A stretch of 64,000 nucleotides of DNA from Nonomuraea maritima (lineage in GTDB: Bacteria > Actinomycetota > Actinomycetes > Streptosporangiales > Streptosporangiaceae), in NCBI RefSeq assembly GCF_900100395.1, contig NZ_FNFB01000005.1, forward strand, positions 248,001 through 312,000, in the 5' to 3' direction. A program made the position numbers and the translations under genes. Shown here piece after piece: positions 54,385 to 62,636 of this stretch. The first letter of the stretch is position 1. Each line of letters opens with the position of its first letter. The notes under the pieces are model-generated. The model saw only the letters and a program-made list of their open reading frames with translations, ran no database searches and was not told where the DNA came from.

Positions 54385-54858
54385 TCAGGACAGGCCGAGT
54401 TTCTTGGTGAGGGAGGCTACGTGGCCGGTGGCTTTCACGTTGTAGAGGGCCAGTTCGATCTTGCCGTCGGGGTCGATGACGAAGGTCGAGCGGATCACGC
54501 CGACGACCTCCTTGCCGTACAGCTTCTTGGTGCCGTACGCGCCGTAGGACTGGTGGACGGACAGGTCGGTGTCGGAGAGCAGCGGGAAGGTGAGGGCGTC
54601 GCGCTCGGCGAACGTGGCCAGCTTCGCGGGCTTGTCCTTCGACACGCCGAGCACCACGAATCCTTCGGCGGTCAACCGGCTGAGGTTGTCGCGGAAGTCG
54701 CACGCCTGCTTGGTGCAGCCGGGCGTCATCGCGGCGGGGTAGAAATAGAGGATCACTCGCTTGCCGCGGTAGGTCTCAAGGGAGACCGTGCTGCCGTCGG
54801 CGGCGGTAAGCGTGAACTCGGGCGCGGCGTCGCCGGGCGCGAGCCTGGTTTCGGTCAC
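54385..54858 (-). CDS. bcp: Thioredoxin-dependent peroxiredoxin, BCP/PrxQ type
   Basis: 157 residues. The peroxidatic Cys is in AMTPGCTKQACDFRD with the resolving Cys five residues later, the atypical 2-Cys PrxQ pattern. LGVSKDKPAKLATF and STFVIDPDGKI complete the fold. It reduces peroxides using thioredoxin. GTG 54858 has GGAGG 4 nt upstream. It lies 95 bp from the HNH gene on the same strand and diverges from the DUF3618 gene. Confidence 0.93.
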   Translation of the reverse strand: MTETRLAPGDAAPEFTLTAADGSTVSLETYRGKRVILYFYPAAMTPGCTKQACDFRDNLSRLTAEGFVVLGVSKDKPAKLATFAERDALTFPLLSDTDLSVHQSYGAYGTKKLYGKEVVGVIRSTFVIDPDGKIELALYNVKATGHVASLTKKLGLS

Positions 54859-54998
54859 TGGGCCTCCTCGTGTTCCTCCCGCCCAACCTACCGGGCCAAC
54901 TTACCGGGCTGGCCGTTGTGCCGGAGGCGGCGCCGACCTGACAGACTGATCACGACCACAAAACGGACCGGGCGAGGCGTACGGTCGAAGGGAGAGCC

Positions 54999-55331
54999 AT
55001 GGCTGAGACCGATCCTGACGAGCTGGAGCGGCAGATCGCGCGGACGCGCGCGGAGCTGGCGCGGACGGTCGATGCCATCGCCGACCGGGTGAGCCCGAAG
55101 CGGGTCAAGGAGCGCACGGTGGCCGACCTCAAGGAGCGGGCCGGGCATTTCGTGGCGTCCGTGGGCGACGTCCTGGGGATCACGCCGCAGCCGGTGGAGT
55201 ACGGCGACGACGCCGAGCGGGTGTGGGACGACCAGCGTGCCGAGCTCGGGCCGGTGCTGATCGGCGTCGGGGCGGTGCTGGTCGTCGGAGCGGCCGTCGT
55301 CCTGTGGCGCCGCCGTCGCCGCCGCGCCTGA
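54999..55331 (+). CDS. DUF3618 family membrane protein
   Basis: 110 residues. The DUF3618 signature is DPDELERQIARTRAELARTVDAIADRV at the N terminus. A helical segment ends in one membrane segment (VLIGVGAVLVVGAAVVLW) with a poly-Arg C-terminal anchor. This small family is common in actinomycete envelopes, function unknown. ATG 54999 has GGGAG 5 nt upstream. Confidence 0.88.
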   Translation: MAETDPDELERQIARTRAELARTVDAIADRVSPKRVKERTVADLKERAGHFVASVGDVLGITPQPVEYGDDAERVWDDQRAELGPVLIGVGAVLVVGAAVVLWRRRRRRA

Positions 55332-55416
55332 TCCAGGGGACGCGAGGGCCTGGGGCTTGTAGTACCGGTTCCTGAGCGGGATCGCCCGCTGGGGGGAAGG
55401 TAGTGGGGGCGTCCGG

Positions 55417-56610
55417 TCAGAGGAAGGTCTGGCCTTCGCCTCTGTAGGTGGGGATCGAGGCGACCAGTTGGTCGTCCTCGACGAGGTGGAGGGTGTCGAA
55501 GCGTTCGCACAGCTCGCCCGCCTTGGCGTGCCTGAACCACACGCGGTCGCCGATCCGCAGGTCTTCGGCGGCGCGGCCGATCAGCGGCGTCTGCACCTCG
55601 CCCGCCCCTTCGTCGGGTGAGTAGCGCAGCCCGGCCGGCAGGTACGGCTGGGGCAGGCGGCTCGGCCCGGCGGAGCCTGAGGCGGGGTAGCCGCCGCCGA
55701 GCACGGTCACGGTGTCGGGGGCCGGGCGGCGTACCACCGGCAGGGCGAACAGCGCCGCCGGCCGGCCGGCGAAGCGCCGGTAGAAGTCGAACAGCCGCGG
55801 GTGGAAGAAACCCGACCCGGCCGCCACCTCGGTGATGGCCTTCTCGCGTACGGTCCGCTCGACCGATCCGGTGCCGCCGCCGTTGACGAAGTCGAGGTCG
55901 GCGACCCGGCGGACGGCGTTGACGATGCGTCCCCGTCGGATGACGAGGTCGCGGGCCGAGCGCGCCTGCATGAACCGGACGGCGCGGGCGTACAGGGGCC
56001 GGTCAGGGGGGTCGTCGCCGACCCCGGCGATCTGCGCTTCGTACGCCATCAGTCCCGACAGCCGGAAGCCGGGGCGTTTGGCGACGGCGGCGGCGAGGTC
56101 GGCGGCCTGTTCCGGCTCGCGGACGGGGGAGCGCAGCGCCCCGGCGCGGAACCTGCCGCCGAAGGCGACGTACGAGGCGTCGATGTCGAGGCAGAGCCGG
56201 ATCTCCGAGCGCGGGTGCGTCGCTGAGACGGCGTCCTCGATGAAGTCGAGGTGGGCGGGGGAGTCGACGATGACGGTGATCTCGCGTGCGGCCCTGGGGT
56301 CGCCGGCGAGGGCGGCGAGCGCGTGCCGGTCGGCGGTGGGGTAGGCGACGAGGATGTCGGTGAAGCCGTGGGAGGCGAGCCAGAGCGCCTCGGGCAGCGT
56401 GTACGCCATGACGCCGCGGAAGCCGTCCATGGCGAGGATGCGTTCCAGCAGCGGACGGCTGCGCACCGACTTGCTGGCCACCCTGATGGGCTTGCCCGCG
56501 GCGCGCCGGACGAGGTCGGCGGCGTTGGCGCGCAGGGCCGCCAGGTCGACGACGGCGAAGGGGGGTTCGAGGGCCGCTGTGGCGCGGTCGTAGCGCTGGC
56601 GGTCGTCCAT
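55417..56610 (-). CDS. PLP-dependent alanine racemase-fold aldolase/deaminase
   Basis: 397 residues. An alanine-racemase-type barrel with the PLP lysine in PIRVASKSVRSRPLL near residue 43 starts the enzyme. ITVIVDSPAHLDF and FRLSGLMAYEAQIAGV are barrel strands, and a beta domain ends with IGDRVWFRHAKAGELCERFD. This places it with D-threonine-aldolase and amino-acid-deaminase/aldolase proteins. The substrate is probably a D-amino acid or 3-hydroxy amino acid. ATG 56610 has TACGCT ending 6 nt upstream, so the mRNA is probably leaderless. It is divergent from the DUF6286/AmaP pair. Confidence 0.82.
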   Translation of the reverse strand: MDDRQRYDRATAALEPPFAVVDLAALRANAADLVRRAAGKPIRVASKSVRSRPLLERILAMDGFRGVMAYTLPEALWLASHGFTDILVAYPTADRHALAALAGDPRAAREITVIVDSPAHLDFIEDAVSATHPRSEIRLCLDIDASYVAFGGRFRAGALRSPVREPEQAADLAAAVAKRPGFRLSGLMAYEAQIAGVGDDPPDRPLYARAVRFMQARSARDLVIRRGRIVNAVRRVADLDFVNGGGTGSVERTVREKAITEVAAGSGFFHPRLFDFYRRFAGRPAALFALPVVRRPAPDTVTVLGGGYPASGSAGPSRLPQPYLPAGLRYSPDEGAGEVQTPLIGRAAEDLRIGDRVWFRHAKAGELCERFDTLHLVEDDQLVASIPTYRGEGQTFL

Positions 56611-56749
56611 ACCAGCAGCGTAACGACATATCGCGCAAAGTGAAGATGAGACCGCGTCGCGTTCACCGCCGGGGCCGTAATGATCGGGCAAACGGGCGGC
56701 GAGGGCGCGGTACCGCTGCGCGCGTCCCCGTGTAGGTGTGTCGGTTGTG

Positions 56750-57352
56750 ATGACCACGCTTCAGCAGATGCTGCCCGGTGTCGGCGCCGCTCCGCGCAAC
56801 GCCGGCCTGCGCCGGGCGAGCAGGGTGCTCAGGCCCGCGCGTACCCTCGCGGGCGTCATGGTCGCGCTCACGGTGGCCGTGGGGCTGGGGGCGACGGCCG
56901 CGGAGATCGTCTCGGCGCTGCTCGGCTCCCCGCTCGGATGGGTGCCGGTGAACGAACTGGTCGACCTCGCGGGCAGGACGACATGGCCGCAGGCGGACGC
57001 GGTGGCCCTCGTCCTCGCGGGGACCGGCGCGCTGTTGCTGCTGCTCGCGATCGTTCCGGGGCGCTGCACGCTGGTGCCGGTGGAGACGTCCGACCCGCTG
57101 ATCGTCATCGGCATCACCCGTACGGGCCTGCGCCGCACGCTGCGCGCCGCGGCCCAGCAGGTGGCGGGCGTGGACAAGGCCAGGGTACGGCTGTGCAGCC
57201 GGACCATCGAGGTCACGGTCGTGACCTCCGAGGAGACGCCGGGCGCGATGCTGCGGCAGGTCGGCATCGCCGTGGGCGACCGCCTCGCGGGCGTCGGCAC
57301 GCTCGGCACGGGCGAGGTCGTCGTCCGACTGCGCAGGAAGGGCGGCGTCTGA
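56750..57352 (+). CDS. DUF6286-like membrane protein
   Basis: 200 residues. Two membrane segments (TLAGVMVALTVAVGLGATAAEI and ADAVALVLAGTGALLLLLAIV) are followed by a soluble domain ending VVVRLRRKGGV. Its sequence features RTGLRRTLRAAAQQVAGVDKAR are those of DUF6286 proteins that accompany Asp23/Gls24-family alkaline-shock genes. Here no Asp23 gene is adjacent. ATG 56750 is preferred to GTG 56738. The stop overlaps the next ATG (TGATG), coupling the pair. Confidence 0.75.
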   Translation: MTTLQQMLPGVGAAPRNAGLRRASRVLRPARTLAGVMVALTVAVGLGATAAEIVSALLGSPLGWVPVNELVDLAGRTTWPQADAVALVLAGTGALLLLLAIVPGRCTLVPVETSDPLIVIGITRTGLRRTLRAAAQQVAGVDKARVRLCSRTIEVTVVTSEETPGAMLRQVGIAVGDRLAGVGTLGTGEVVVRLRRKGGV

Positions 57353-57846
57353 TGCGCCAGTACGCCGGCAACCGCATCGGTCTCGCCGTCGTCGGCGGGA
57401 CGCTGCTCGGCCTCGGCGGTTACGCCTGGCTGCGCGGTCGCGACCTGTTCTTCGACCTGCCGCCGCACGCGAAGCTGTTGCCCGCCCCGTTGCAGCGCGT
57501 CCTGGCAGAGGAGCCGTGGCCGCTGTGGCTGCTGTCGTTCGGCCTGCTGGTGCTCGCCCTGGTGGCGCTGCGCTGGCTGCTGTTCGCCCTCGGCTGGGGC
57601 CGCCGCGGCGCGCACAGCGGTACGGGTACGGCGATGCTGTTCGTGGGCCTGAAAGGCGTGGACGGTCTGAGCCGGGCCGGCGTCCGCACGACCGGTGACC
57701 GCCTGCGGGTCGCCCTGTCGTGTCCGTCAGCGGCCGACGTGGGGACGATCGTGAGCAAGCTCGACCAGGACATCGTGGGCCGCATCAGGCGGGAGGTCGC
57801 GGACGACGAGACCGGGGCCGTCGTCCGCCTCCACGTGCGTCGCTAG
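57352..57846 (+). CDS. AmaP-like alkaline shock membrane-anchor protein
   Basis: 164 residues. Two membrane segments (IGLAVVGGTLLGLGGYAW and WLLSFGLLVLALVALRWLLFAL) with a C-terminal cytoplasmic domain (SCPSAADVGTIVSKLDQDIVGRIRREV) resemble AmaP, which anchors Asp23 to the membrane. It is coupled by overlap to the DUF6286 gene. It is convergent with sdaA with no intervening base. Role in envelope stress is inferred. Confidence 0.72.
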   Translation: MRQYAGNRIGLAVVGGTLLGLGGYAWLRGRDLFFDLPPHAKLLPAPLQRVLAEEPWPLWLLSFGLLVLALVALRWLLFALGWGRRGAHSGTGTAMLFVGLKGVDGLSRAGVRTTGDRLRVALSCPSAADVGTIVSKLDQDIVGRIRREVADDETGAVVRLHVRR

Positions 57847-59223
57847 TCAGCACTCGATCACGTTGACGGCCAGGCCGCCGCGTGAGGTCTCCTTGTACTT
57901 GTCGAGCATGTCGCGGCCGGTGTCGCGCATCGTCTTGATGGCCTTGTCGAGGGCCACGAAGTGGCGTCCGTCGCCACGCAGCGCGATGCGGGCCGCGGTG
58001 ATGGCCTTGTTGGAGGCCACCGCGTTGCGCTCGATGCAGGGGATCTGCACGAGGCCGCCGATCGGGTCGCAGGTCAGGCCGAGGTTGTGCTCGATGCCGA
58101 TCTCGGCGGCGTTCTCCACCTGCTCGGGAGTGCCGCCGAGGACCTCGGTGAGTCCCGCGGAGGCCATCGAGCAGGCCGAGCCCACCTCGCCCTGGCAGCC
58201 GACCTCGGCGCCGGAGATGGAGGCGTTCTCCTTGAACAGCACGCCGATCGCGCCGGCCGTGAGCAGGAAGCGGATCACGCCCTCGTCGTCGGCGCCGGGG
58301 ACGAACCGCGTGTAGTACGTGAGCACGGCCGGGATGATGCCGGCGGCGCCGTTGGTGGGCGCGGTGACGATCCGGCCGCCGGCGGCGTTCTCCTCGTTGA
58401 CCGCCAGCGCGAACAGCGTCACCCAGTCGATCGCCTGCAGCGGGTCCTTCTCGGCGGGTTCGGTCTGCAGCCGGCGGTGGAGCTGGTTGGCGCGCCGTCG
58501 CACCTTCAGCCCGCCGGGCAGGACGCCTTCCTTGGAGATGCCGCGGGCCACGCACTCGGACATGACCTGCCAGAGGCGCAGCAGGCCCGCGCGGATCTCC
58601 GCCTCGGTGCGCCCGAACGCCTTCTCGTTCTCCAGCATGAGGCCGGAGATGGAAAGGCCGGTGGCGGAGCAGTGCTTGAGCAGTTCCTCGCCGGTGGTGA
58701 AGGGGTAGGGCAGGACGGTGTCGTCGGGCTTGATGCGGTCGGCGCCGGTGGCGTTCTCGTCGACGACGAAGCCGCCGCCGACCGAGAAGTAGACCTTCTC
58801 GCGGACCGTGGCGCCCGATTCGTCGTAGGCGGTGAAGCGCATGCCGTTGGGGTGCTCGGGCAGCGAGATCCTGCGTTCGAAGACGAGGTGCTCGCCGACG
58901 ACGAAGGGGATCTCGTGGGTGCCGTACAGCTTGAGGGTGCCCGACTCGCGCATCGCGGCGATGCGGGCGTCGACGGTGTCGACGTCGACGAGTTCGGGCT
59001 TCTCGCCGGACAGGCCGAGCAGGACCGCCTTGTCGCTGCCGTGGCCCTTGCCGGTCAGGCCGAGTGAGCCGTACAGGATGGCCTCGACGCGGGCGACCCG
59101 GTCGAGCAGGCCGTCCTGGTGGAGGCCGCGGGCGAACTTGTGCGCCGCGGCCATCGGGCCGCCGGTGTGGGAGCTCGACGGGCCGATGCCGATTTTGAAC
59201 AGATCGAAGACGCTGATCGCCAT
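57847..59223 (-). CDS. sdaA: L-serine ammonia-lyase (iron-sulfur), single chain
   Basis: 458 residues, the full-length one-chain SdaA. An N-terminal beta domain ([19 protein letters not shown]) is followed by the alpha domain. Iron-sulfur cysteines are visible in [32 protein letters not shown] and the C-terminal VIEC tail. It deaminates serine to pyruvate. It lies downstream of gcvH but behind a strong hairpin (59247-59271), so it is only partly linked to the glycine riboswitch unit. Serine is made from glycine by the cleavage system plus GlyA, which explains the neighbourhood. Confidence 0.94.
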   Translation of the reverse strand: MAISVFDLFKIGIGPSSSHTGGPMAAAHKFARGLHQDGLLDRVARVEAILYGSLGLTGKGHGSDKAVLLGLSGEKPELVDVDTVDARIAAMRESGTLKLYGTHEIPFVVGEHLVFERRISLPEHPNGMRFTAYDESGATVREKVYFSVGGGFVVDENATGADRIKPDDTVLPYPFTTGEELLKHCSATGLSISGLMLENEKAFGRTEAEIRAGLLRLWQVMSECVARGISKEGVLPGGLKVRRRANQLHRRLQTEPAEKDPLQAIDWVTLFALAVNEENAAGGRIVTAPTNGAAGIIPAVLTYYTRFVPGADDEGVIRFLLTAGAIGVLFKENASISGAEVGCQGEVGSACSMASAGLTEVLGGTPEQVENAAEIGIEHNLGLTCDPIGGLVQIPCIERNAVASNKAITAARIALRGDGRHFVALDKAIKTMRDTGRDMLDKYKETSRGGLAVNVIEC

Positions 59224-59246
59224 TGATGCGCCTTTCGGGGTTGAAG

Positions 59247-59271
59247 GCCGGGGCCCGTGACGGGCCCCGGC
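59247..59271 (-). terminator. Hairpin between gcvH and sdaA
   Basis: 12-bp perfect arms (59247-59258 and 59260-59271) with a 1-nt centre, located 10 bp after the gcvH stop and 24 bp before the sdaA start. It can reduce read-through into sdaA. Confidence 0.75.
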
Positions 59272-59281
59272 AGGCCAAGGA

Positions 59282-59671
59282 TCAGGACTCGCCGGAGGTG
59301 AGCGCGGTGTACTCGGCGGGCGAGAGCAGGTCCTCGGGGTCGCCTTCCATGCGCACCCGGAACATCCACCCCTCGCCGTACGGGTCGCTGTTGACCAGGC
59401 TCGGGTCGTCGACGACGTTCTGGTTCACCTCGACGACCTCGCCGCCGACCGGCGCGTAGATCTCGTTCACCGACTTGGTGGACTCCACCTCGCCGACGGA
59501 GTCACCCTGCGCGACGCTCGCGCCGACGTCCGGGAGCTGCACGTAGACGACGTCGCCAAGGGCGTCGGCCGCGAAGGCCGTGACGCCGACGGTCACCGTG
59601 AGGCCGTCGTCAAGGCCGGCCACCCACTCGTGCTCCTTGGTGTAGCTCAGGTCGTCAGGGATGTTGCTCAC
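59282..59671 (-). CDS. gcvH: Glycine cleavage system H protein
   Basis: 129 residues. Lipoyl-Lys motif is in [16 protein letters not shown]-terminal [12 protein letters not shown] and the end [13 protein letters not shown] segment complete the fold. It carries the aminomethyl group between the P and T proteins. GTG 59671 has GGAGG 5 nt upstream and overlaps the gcvT stop by 3 bp. No gcvP is in the window. Confidence 0.95.
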   Translation of the reverse strand: MSNIPDDLSYTKEHEWVAGLDDGLTVTVGVTAFAADALGDVVYVQLPDVGASVAQGDSVGEVESTKSVNEIYAPVGGEVVEVNQNVVDDPSLVNSDPYGEGWMFRVRMEGDPEDLLSPAEYTALTSGES

Positions 59672-60753
59672 TTGTTCCTCCTGTAAAAGGGCAGCTCGAC
59701 CACGTCCATGGGTTCTTGGCTGCCCCGGATGTCCACAGCCAGGCCTGAGTCGGCGCCGGTGTCGACGTAGGCCATCGCGATGGGCTTGCCCAGACTCTGG
59801 GAGGGCGCACCGCTCGTGACCTCGCCGACGACGGCGCCGTCCTTGGTGACCGGGTAGCCGTGACGCGGCACCCGGCGGCCCCGGGCGACCAGCCCGACGA
59901 GACGGCGTCGGGGCGTGTCGTCCTTGACCGCCTCGAGCGCCGACCTGCCGACGAAGTCGCCCGGCTTGTCGAATTTCACCACCCGGCCCAGCCCCGCGTC
60001 GAACGGAGTGAGCTCGGCGCTCAGCTCGTTGCCGTACAGCGGCATGCCGGCTTCGAGTCTGAGCGTGTCGCGGCTGGACAGGCCGGCGGGCTTGAGCCCG
60101 AACGGCTCGCCCGCCGCGGTGATCGCGTGCCAGAGCGGCACGGCGTCCTGGTTGGCGACGAACAGTTCGAAACCGTCCTCGCCGGTGTAGCCGGTGCGGG
60201 CGATGAGCGCCCGGCGGCCGTCCACGAGGCCGGGCAGCCCCGCGTAGTACTTGAGCGTGTCGAGGTCGGCGTCGGTGAGCGTGGAAAGGATCTCCTGGGC
60301 GCGCGGGCCCTGGACGGCGATCAGCGCGTACTGGTCGGAGCGGTCCTCGACCACCGCGTCGTACGCCTTCGCGCGCTCCTTCAGCTCGACCGCGACCATC
60401 TCGTAGTTCGAGGCGTTCGCGACGACCATGAACTCCTCGTCGCCGAGCCGGTAGACGATGAGGTCGTCGAGCACCCCGCCGCGCTCGTTGACGATCATGG
60501 TGTAGCGGGCGCGTCCGGGCACGAGCGCCGACAGGTGGCCGACCAGCGCGTGGTCGAGAGCCTCGCCGGCCTGCGGCCCGGTCACGAAGATCTCGCCCAT
60601 GTGCGAGAGGTCGAACAGACCGGCCGCCTCGCGTACGGCCCGGTGCTCGGCGGACTCGCTGCCGTACCGGAGGGGCATGAGCCATCCGGCGAAGTCGGTC
60701 AGGGTGGCGCCCAGGCTTTCGTGGATGTCACGTAGCGGCGTCGGTCGGGACAT
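59668..60753 (-). CDS. gcvT: Aminomethyltransferase (glycine cleavage T protein)
   Basis: 361 residues. N-terminal [20 protein letters not shown] is the T-protein start. [13 protein letters not shown] and the folate-site Asp/Glu segment [14 protein letters not shown] follow, with [16 protein letters not shown] and [20 protein letters not shown] at the C terminus. It transfers the aminomethyl carbon to tetrahydrofolate. ATG 60753 has AAAGGTG about 6 nt upstream and stands 37 nt after a tandem glycine riboswitch. Confidence 0.95.
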   Translation of the reverse strand: MSRPTPLRDIHESLGATLTDFAGWLMPLRYGSESAEHRAVREAAGLFDLSHMGEIFVTGPQAGEALDHALVGHLSALVPGRARYTMIVNERGGVLDDLIVYRLGDEEFMVVANASNYEMVAVELKERAKAYDAVVEDRSDQYALIAVQGPRAQEILSTLTDADLDTLKYYAGLPGLVDGRRALIARTGYTGEDGFELFVANQDAVPLWHAITAAGEPFGLKPAGLSSRDTLRLEAGMPLYGNELSAELTPFDAGLGRVVKFDKPGDFVGRSALEAVKDDTPRRRLVGLVARGRRVPRHGYPVTKDGAVVGEVTSGAPSQSLGKPIAMAYVDTGADSGLAVDIRGSQEPMDVVELPFYRRNK

Positions 60754-60789
60754 TTGTCGCACCTTTGGACGGGATCGGATGCCAGCATC

Positions 60790-61053
60790 CTCCCCCTCTG
60801 TCATCGATGCCTGAGAGCTTCGCCCGAGTTTTGCCGGACTTTCACCTTCGGCGAGGCCCCGTGGGCCTGCTTTCCAGAGGTCACCTCCGAACAGGAGATC
60901 AGGCGAACGGGCGGCCTGCCAGCGACCCTGGCGGCTGTCCACTCGGCAGATCTCTTGTTCGCGTCCGCGCGGTCCTTTGCCTTGAGAGGTTCGCGGGGAG
61001 GGCTTGCTCCTTCAGGGACCACTGACCGGCTGTCAGGGTGCTCTCCCGCGCGG
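60790..61053 (-). promoter_or_regulatory. Tandem glycine riboswitch (two aptamers) upstream of gcvT
   Basis: Aptamer 1 lies at 61053-60965. The P1 helix CCGCGCGG pairs with itself at 61046-61053 and 60965-60972. Conserved bases include GGGAGAG, GAAGGAGCAAG and CTCTCAAGGCAAAGGACC. Aptamer 2 (about 60900-60796) has CTCTGGAAAGC, GCCGAAGGTGAAAG and GAAGCTCTCAGGCATC. This two-aptamer glycine RNA activates gcv expression when glycine is high. The linker between aptamers is about 60 nt, longer than in many examples. Confidence 0.9.
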
Positions 61054-61138
61054 TTTCGCCGGTGATGCCCGCCAGCCTAGTGCCGTGACGGGGGTGTTGT
61101 CGCGTCCGGGTGGATTCGGGCGTGACGAACGCTTCGTG

Positions 61139-61843
61139 TCAGCATGCCCGGACGAGAGCCTCGATGACCAGGTGGTCCTCGCCCGCCTCGGGATGCCACT
61201 GCACCGCGAGGGCGAATCCTTCGGTGTCGAGCTCGACGGCCTCGACGGTGCCGTCCTCGGCGACGGCGGAAACCGTCAGGCCCGGGGCGAGGCGGTCGAC
61301 GGCCTGATGGTGGGCGTGGGGGACGGTCACCGGCTGCTCGCCGAGGATCTTGGCCAGCCGGGTGCCCGGCAGCGGCGTCACCGGCAGGTGCCCGAACCGT
61401 CCCGGCGCGGGGGCGTGGCCCTCGTGCCCGACCACGTCGGGCAGGTGCTGGTGCAGGGTCCCGCCCAGCGCGACGTTGAGCACCTGCAGCCCGCGGCAGA
61501 TGCCGAGGTACGGCAGGCCCCGGTCGAGGGCCGCGGCGAGCAGCGCGAACTCGCTCTCGTCGCGGGCCTGCCGCAGGTAGCCGGTGCGCTCGTGCGGCGG
61601 CTCGCCGTAGCGGGCCGGGTCGACGTCGCCGCCACCGGCCAGGATCAGCGCGTCGAGCCCGCGTAGCGCCGCGACCGGGTCGCCGGCCGGCGGCAGCAGG
61701 ACGGGCTGGCCGCCGGCGCGGACGACCTGCTCCACGTACATGTACGGCAGGAGCGCGACGGGCATGTCGCGCCAGACCGTGAACGAGGCGGGCTCGACGT
61801 ACGACGTGATGCCGATGACGGGACGCTGGAATGGGCGCTGCAC
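61139..61843 (-). CDS. Gamma-glutamyl amine hydrolase (PuuD-like, class I glutamine amidotransferase fold)
   Basis: 234 residues. The catalytic Cys116 is in YLGICRGLQVLN, and the His/Glu pair is in LAVQWHPEAGED. ALILAGGGDVDP and PHAHHQAVDRL support the peptidase C26 family. It cleaves gamma-glutamyl-amine intermediates, for example gamma-glutamyl-GABA in polyamine breakdown. GTG 61843 has GGAG 8 nt upstream. It is in one run with the SDR and aldehyde dehydrogenase genes, 12 bp and 7 bp apart. Confidence 0.87.
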   Translation of the reverse strand: MQRPFQRPVIGITSYVEPASFTVWRDMPVALLPYMYVEQVVRAGGQPVLLPPAGDPVAALRGLDALILAGGGDVDPARYGEPPHERTGYLRQARDESEFALLAAALDRGLPYLGICRGLQVLNVALGGTLHQHLPDVVGHEGHAPAPGRFGHLPVTPLPGTRLAKILGEQPVTVPHAHHQAVDRLAPGLTVSAVAEDGTVEAVELDTEGFALAVQWHPEAGEDHLVIEALVRAC

Positions 61844-61855
61844 CCTGGAATCTCC

Positions 61856-62629
61856 CTAGAGCGGTGTGACGTAGGCGCCGGAGATGCCGCCGTCCACCAG
61901 GAACTGGCTGGCCGTGATGAACGAGGCGTCGTCGCTGGCCAGGAAGGCGACCGCCGCCGCGATCTCGGACGCCTCGGCGAAGCGGCCGAGCGGGACGTGC
62001 ACGAGCCGCCGCTGGGCGCGCTCCTGGTCCTTGGCGAACAGCTCCTGCAGCAGCGGCGTGTTGACCGGGCCGGGGCACAGGGCGTTCACCCTGATGCCCT
62101 CGCGGGCGAACTGTACGCCGAGCTCGCGGGACATCGCCAGCACGCCGCCCTTGGAGGCGGTGTAGGAGATCTGTGACGTCGCCGACCCGAGGACGGCCAC
62201 GAACGACGCCGTGTTGACGATCGAGCCCTTGCCCTGCCGCCGCATGTACGGGATGGCGTGCTTGCAGCACAGGTAGACGCTGGTCAGGTTGACCTCCTGG
62301 ACGCGGCGCCAGGCATCGAGCCCGGTCTCCAGGATCGAGTCGTCGTCGGGCGGCGAGATGCCGGCGTTGTTGAAGGCGATGTCCACGCTGCCGTAGGTGT
62401 CGTGCGCCGTCGCGTACATGCGGACGACGTCGTCCTCGACGGTCACGTCGGCCCGCACGAACAGGCCGCCGACCTCGGTCGCGGCCTTGACGCCCGCCTC
62501 CTCGTCGATGTCGACGCAGACCACCTTGGCGCCCTCGTCGGCGAAGCGGCGGGCCGTGGCCAGCCCGATCCCGCTGCCCGCGCCCGTGATGACCGCCACC
62601 CGGTCCTGCAACCGCCGCATATGTGTCAC
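61856..62629 (-). CDS. SDR family oxidoreductase
   Basis: 257 residues. TGAGSGIGLATARRF is the NAD-binding motif, NNAGISPP and NTASFVAV the core, and SYTASKGGVLAM the catalytic Tyr-x3-Lys. The end SQFLVDGGISGAYV is canonical. It oxidises or reduces a hydroxy/carbonyl intermediate of the cluster. GTG 62629 and ATG 62620 are both possible; GTG gives the better spacing to a purine-rich GAGTAG. Located between the hydrolase and the dehydrogenase genes. Confidence 0.88.
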   Translation of the reverse strand: MTHMRRLQDRVAVITGAGSGIGLATARRFADEGAKVVCVDIDEEAGVKAATEVGGLFVRADVTVEDDVVRMYATAHDTYGSVDIAFNNAGISPPDDDSILETGLDAWRRVQEVNLTSVYLCCKHAIPYMRRQGKGSIVNTASFVAVLGSATSQISYTASKGGVLAMSRELGVQFAREGIRVNALCPGPVNTPLLQELFAKDQERAQRRLVHVPLGRFAEASEIAAAVAFLASDDASFITASQFLVDGGISGAYVTPL

Positions 62630-62636
62630 TTTCTAC

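Noticed and set aside
59282..60685. Apparent fusion of a 467-residue protein ending in GcvH
   Set aside because: Only the last 129 residues are GcvH; the rest is gcvT read out of frame. GTG 59671 with GGAGG is the true start.
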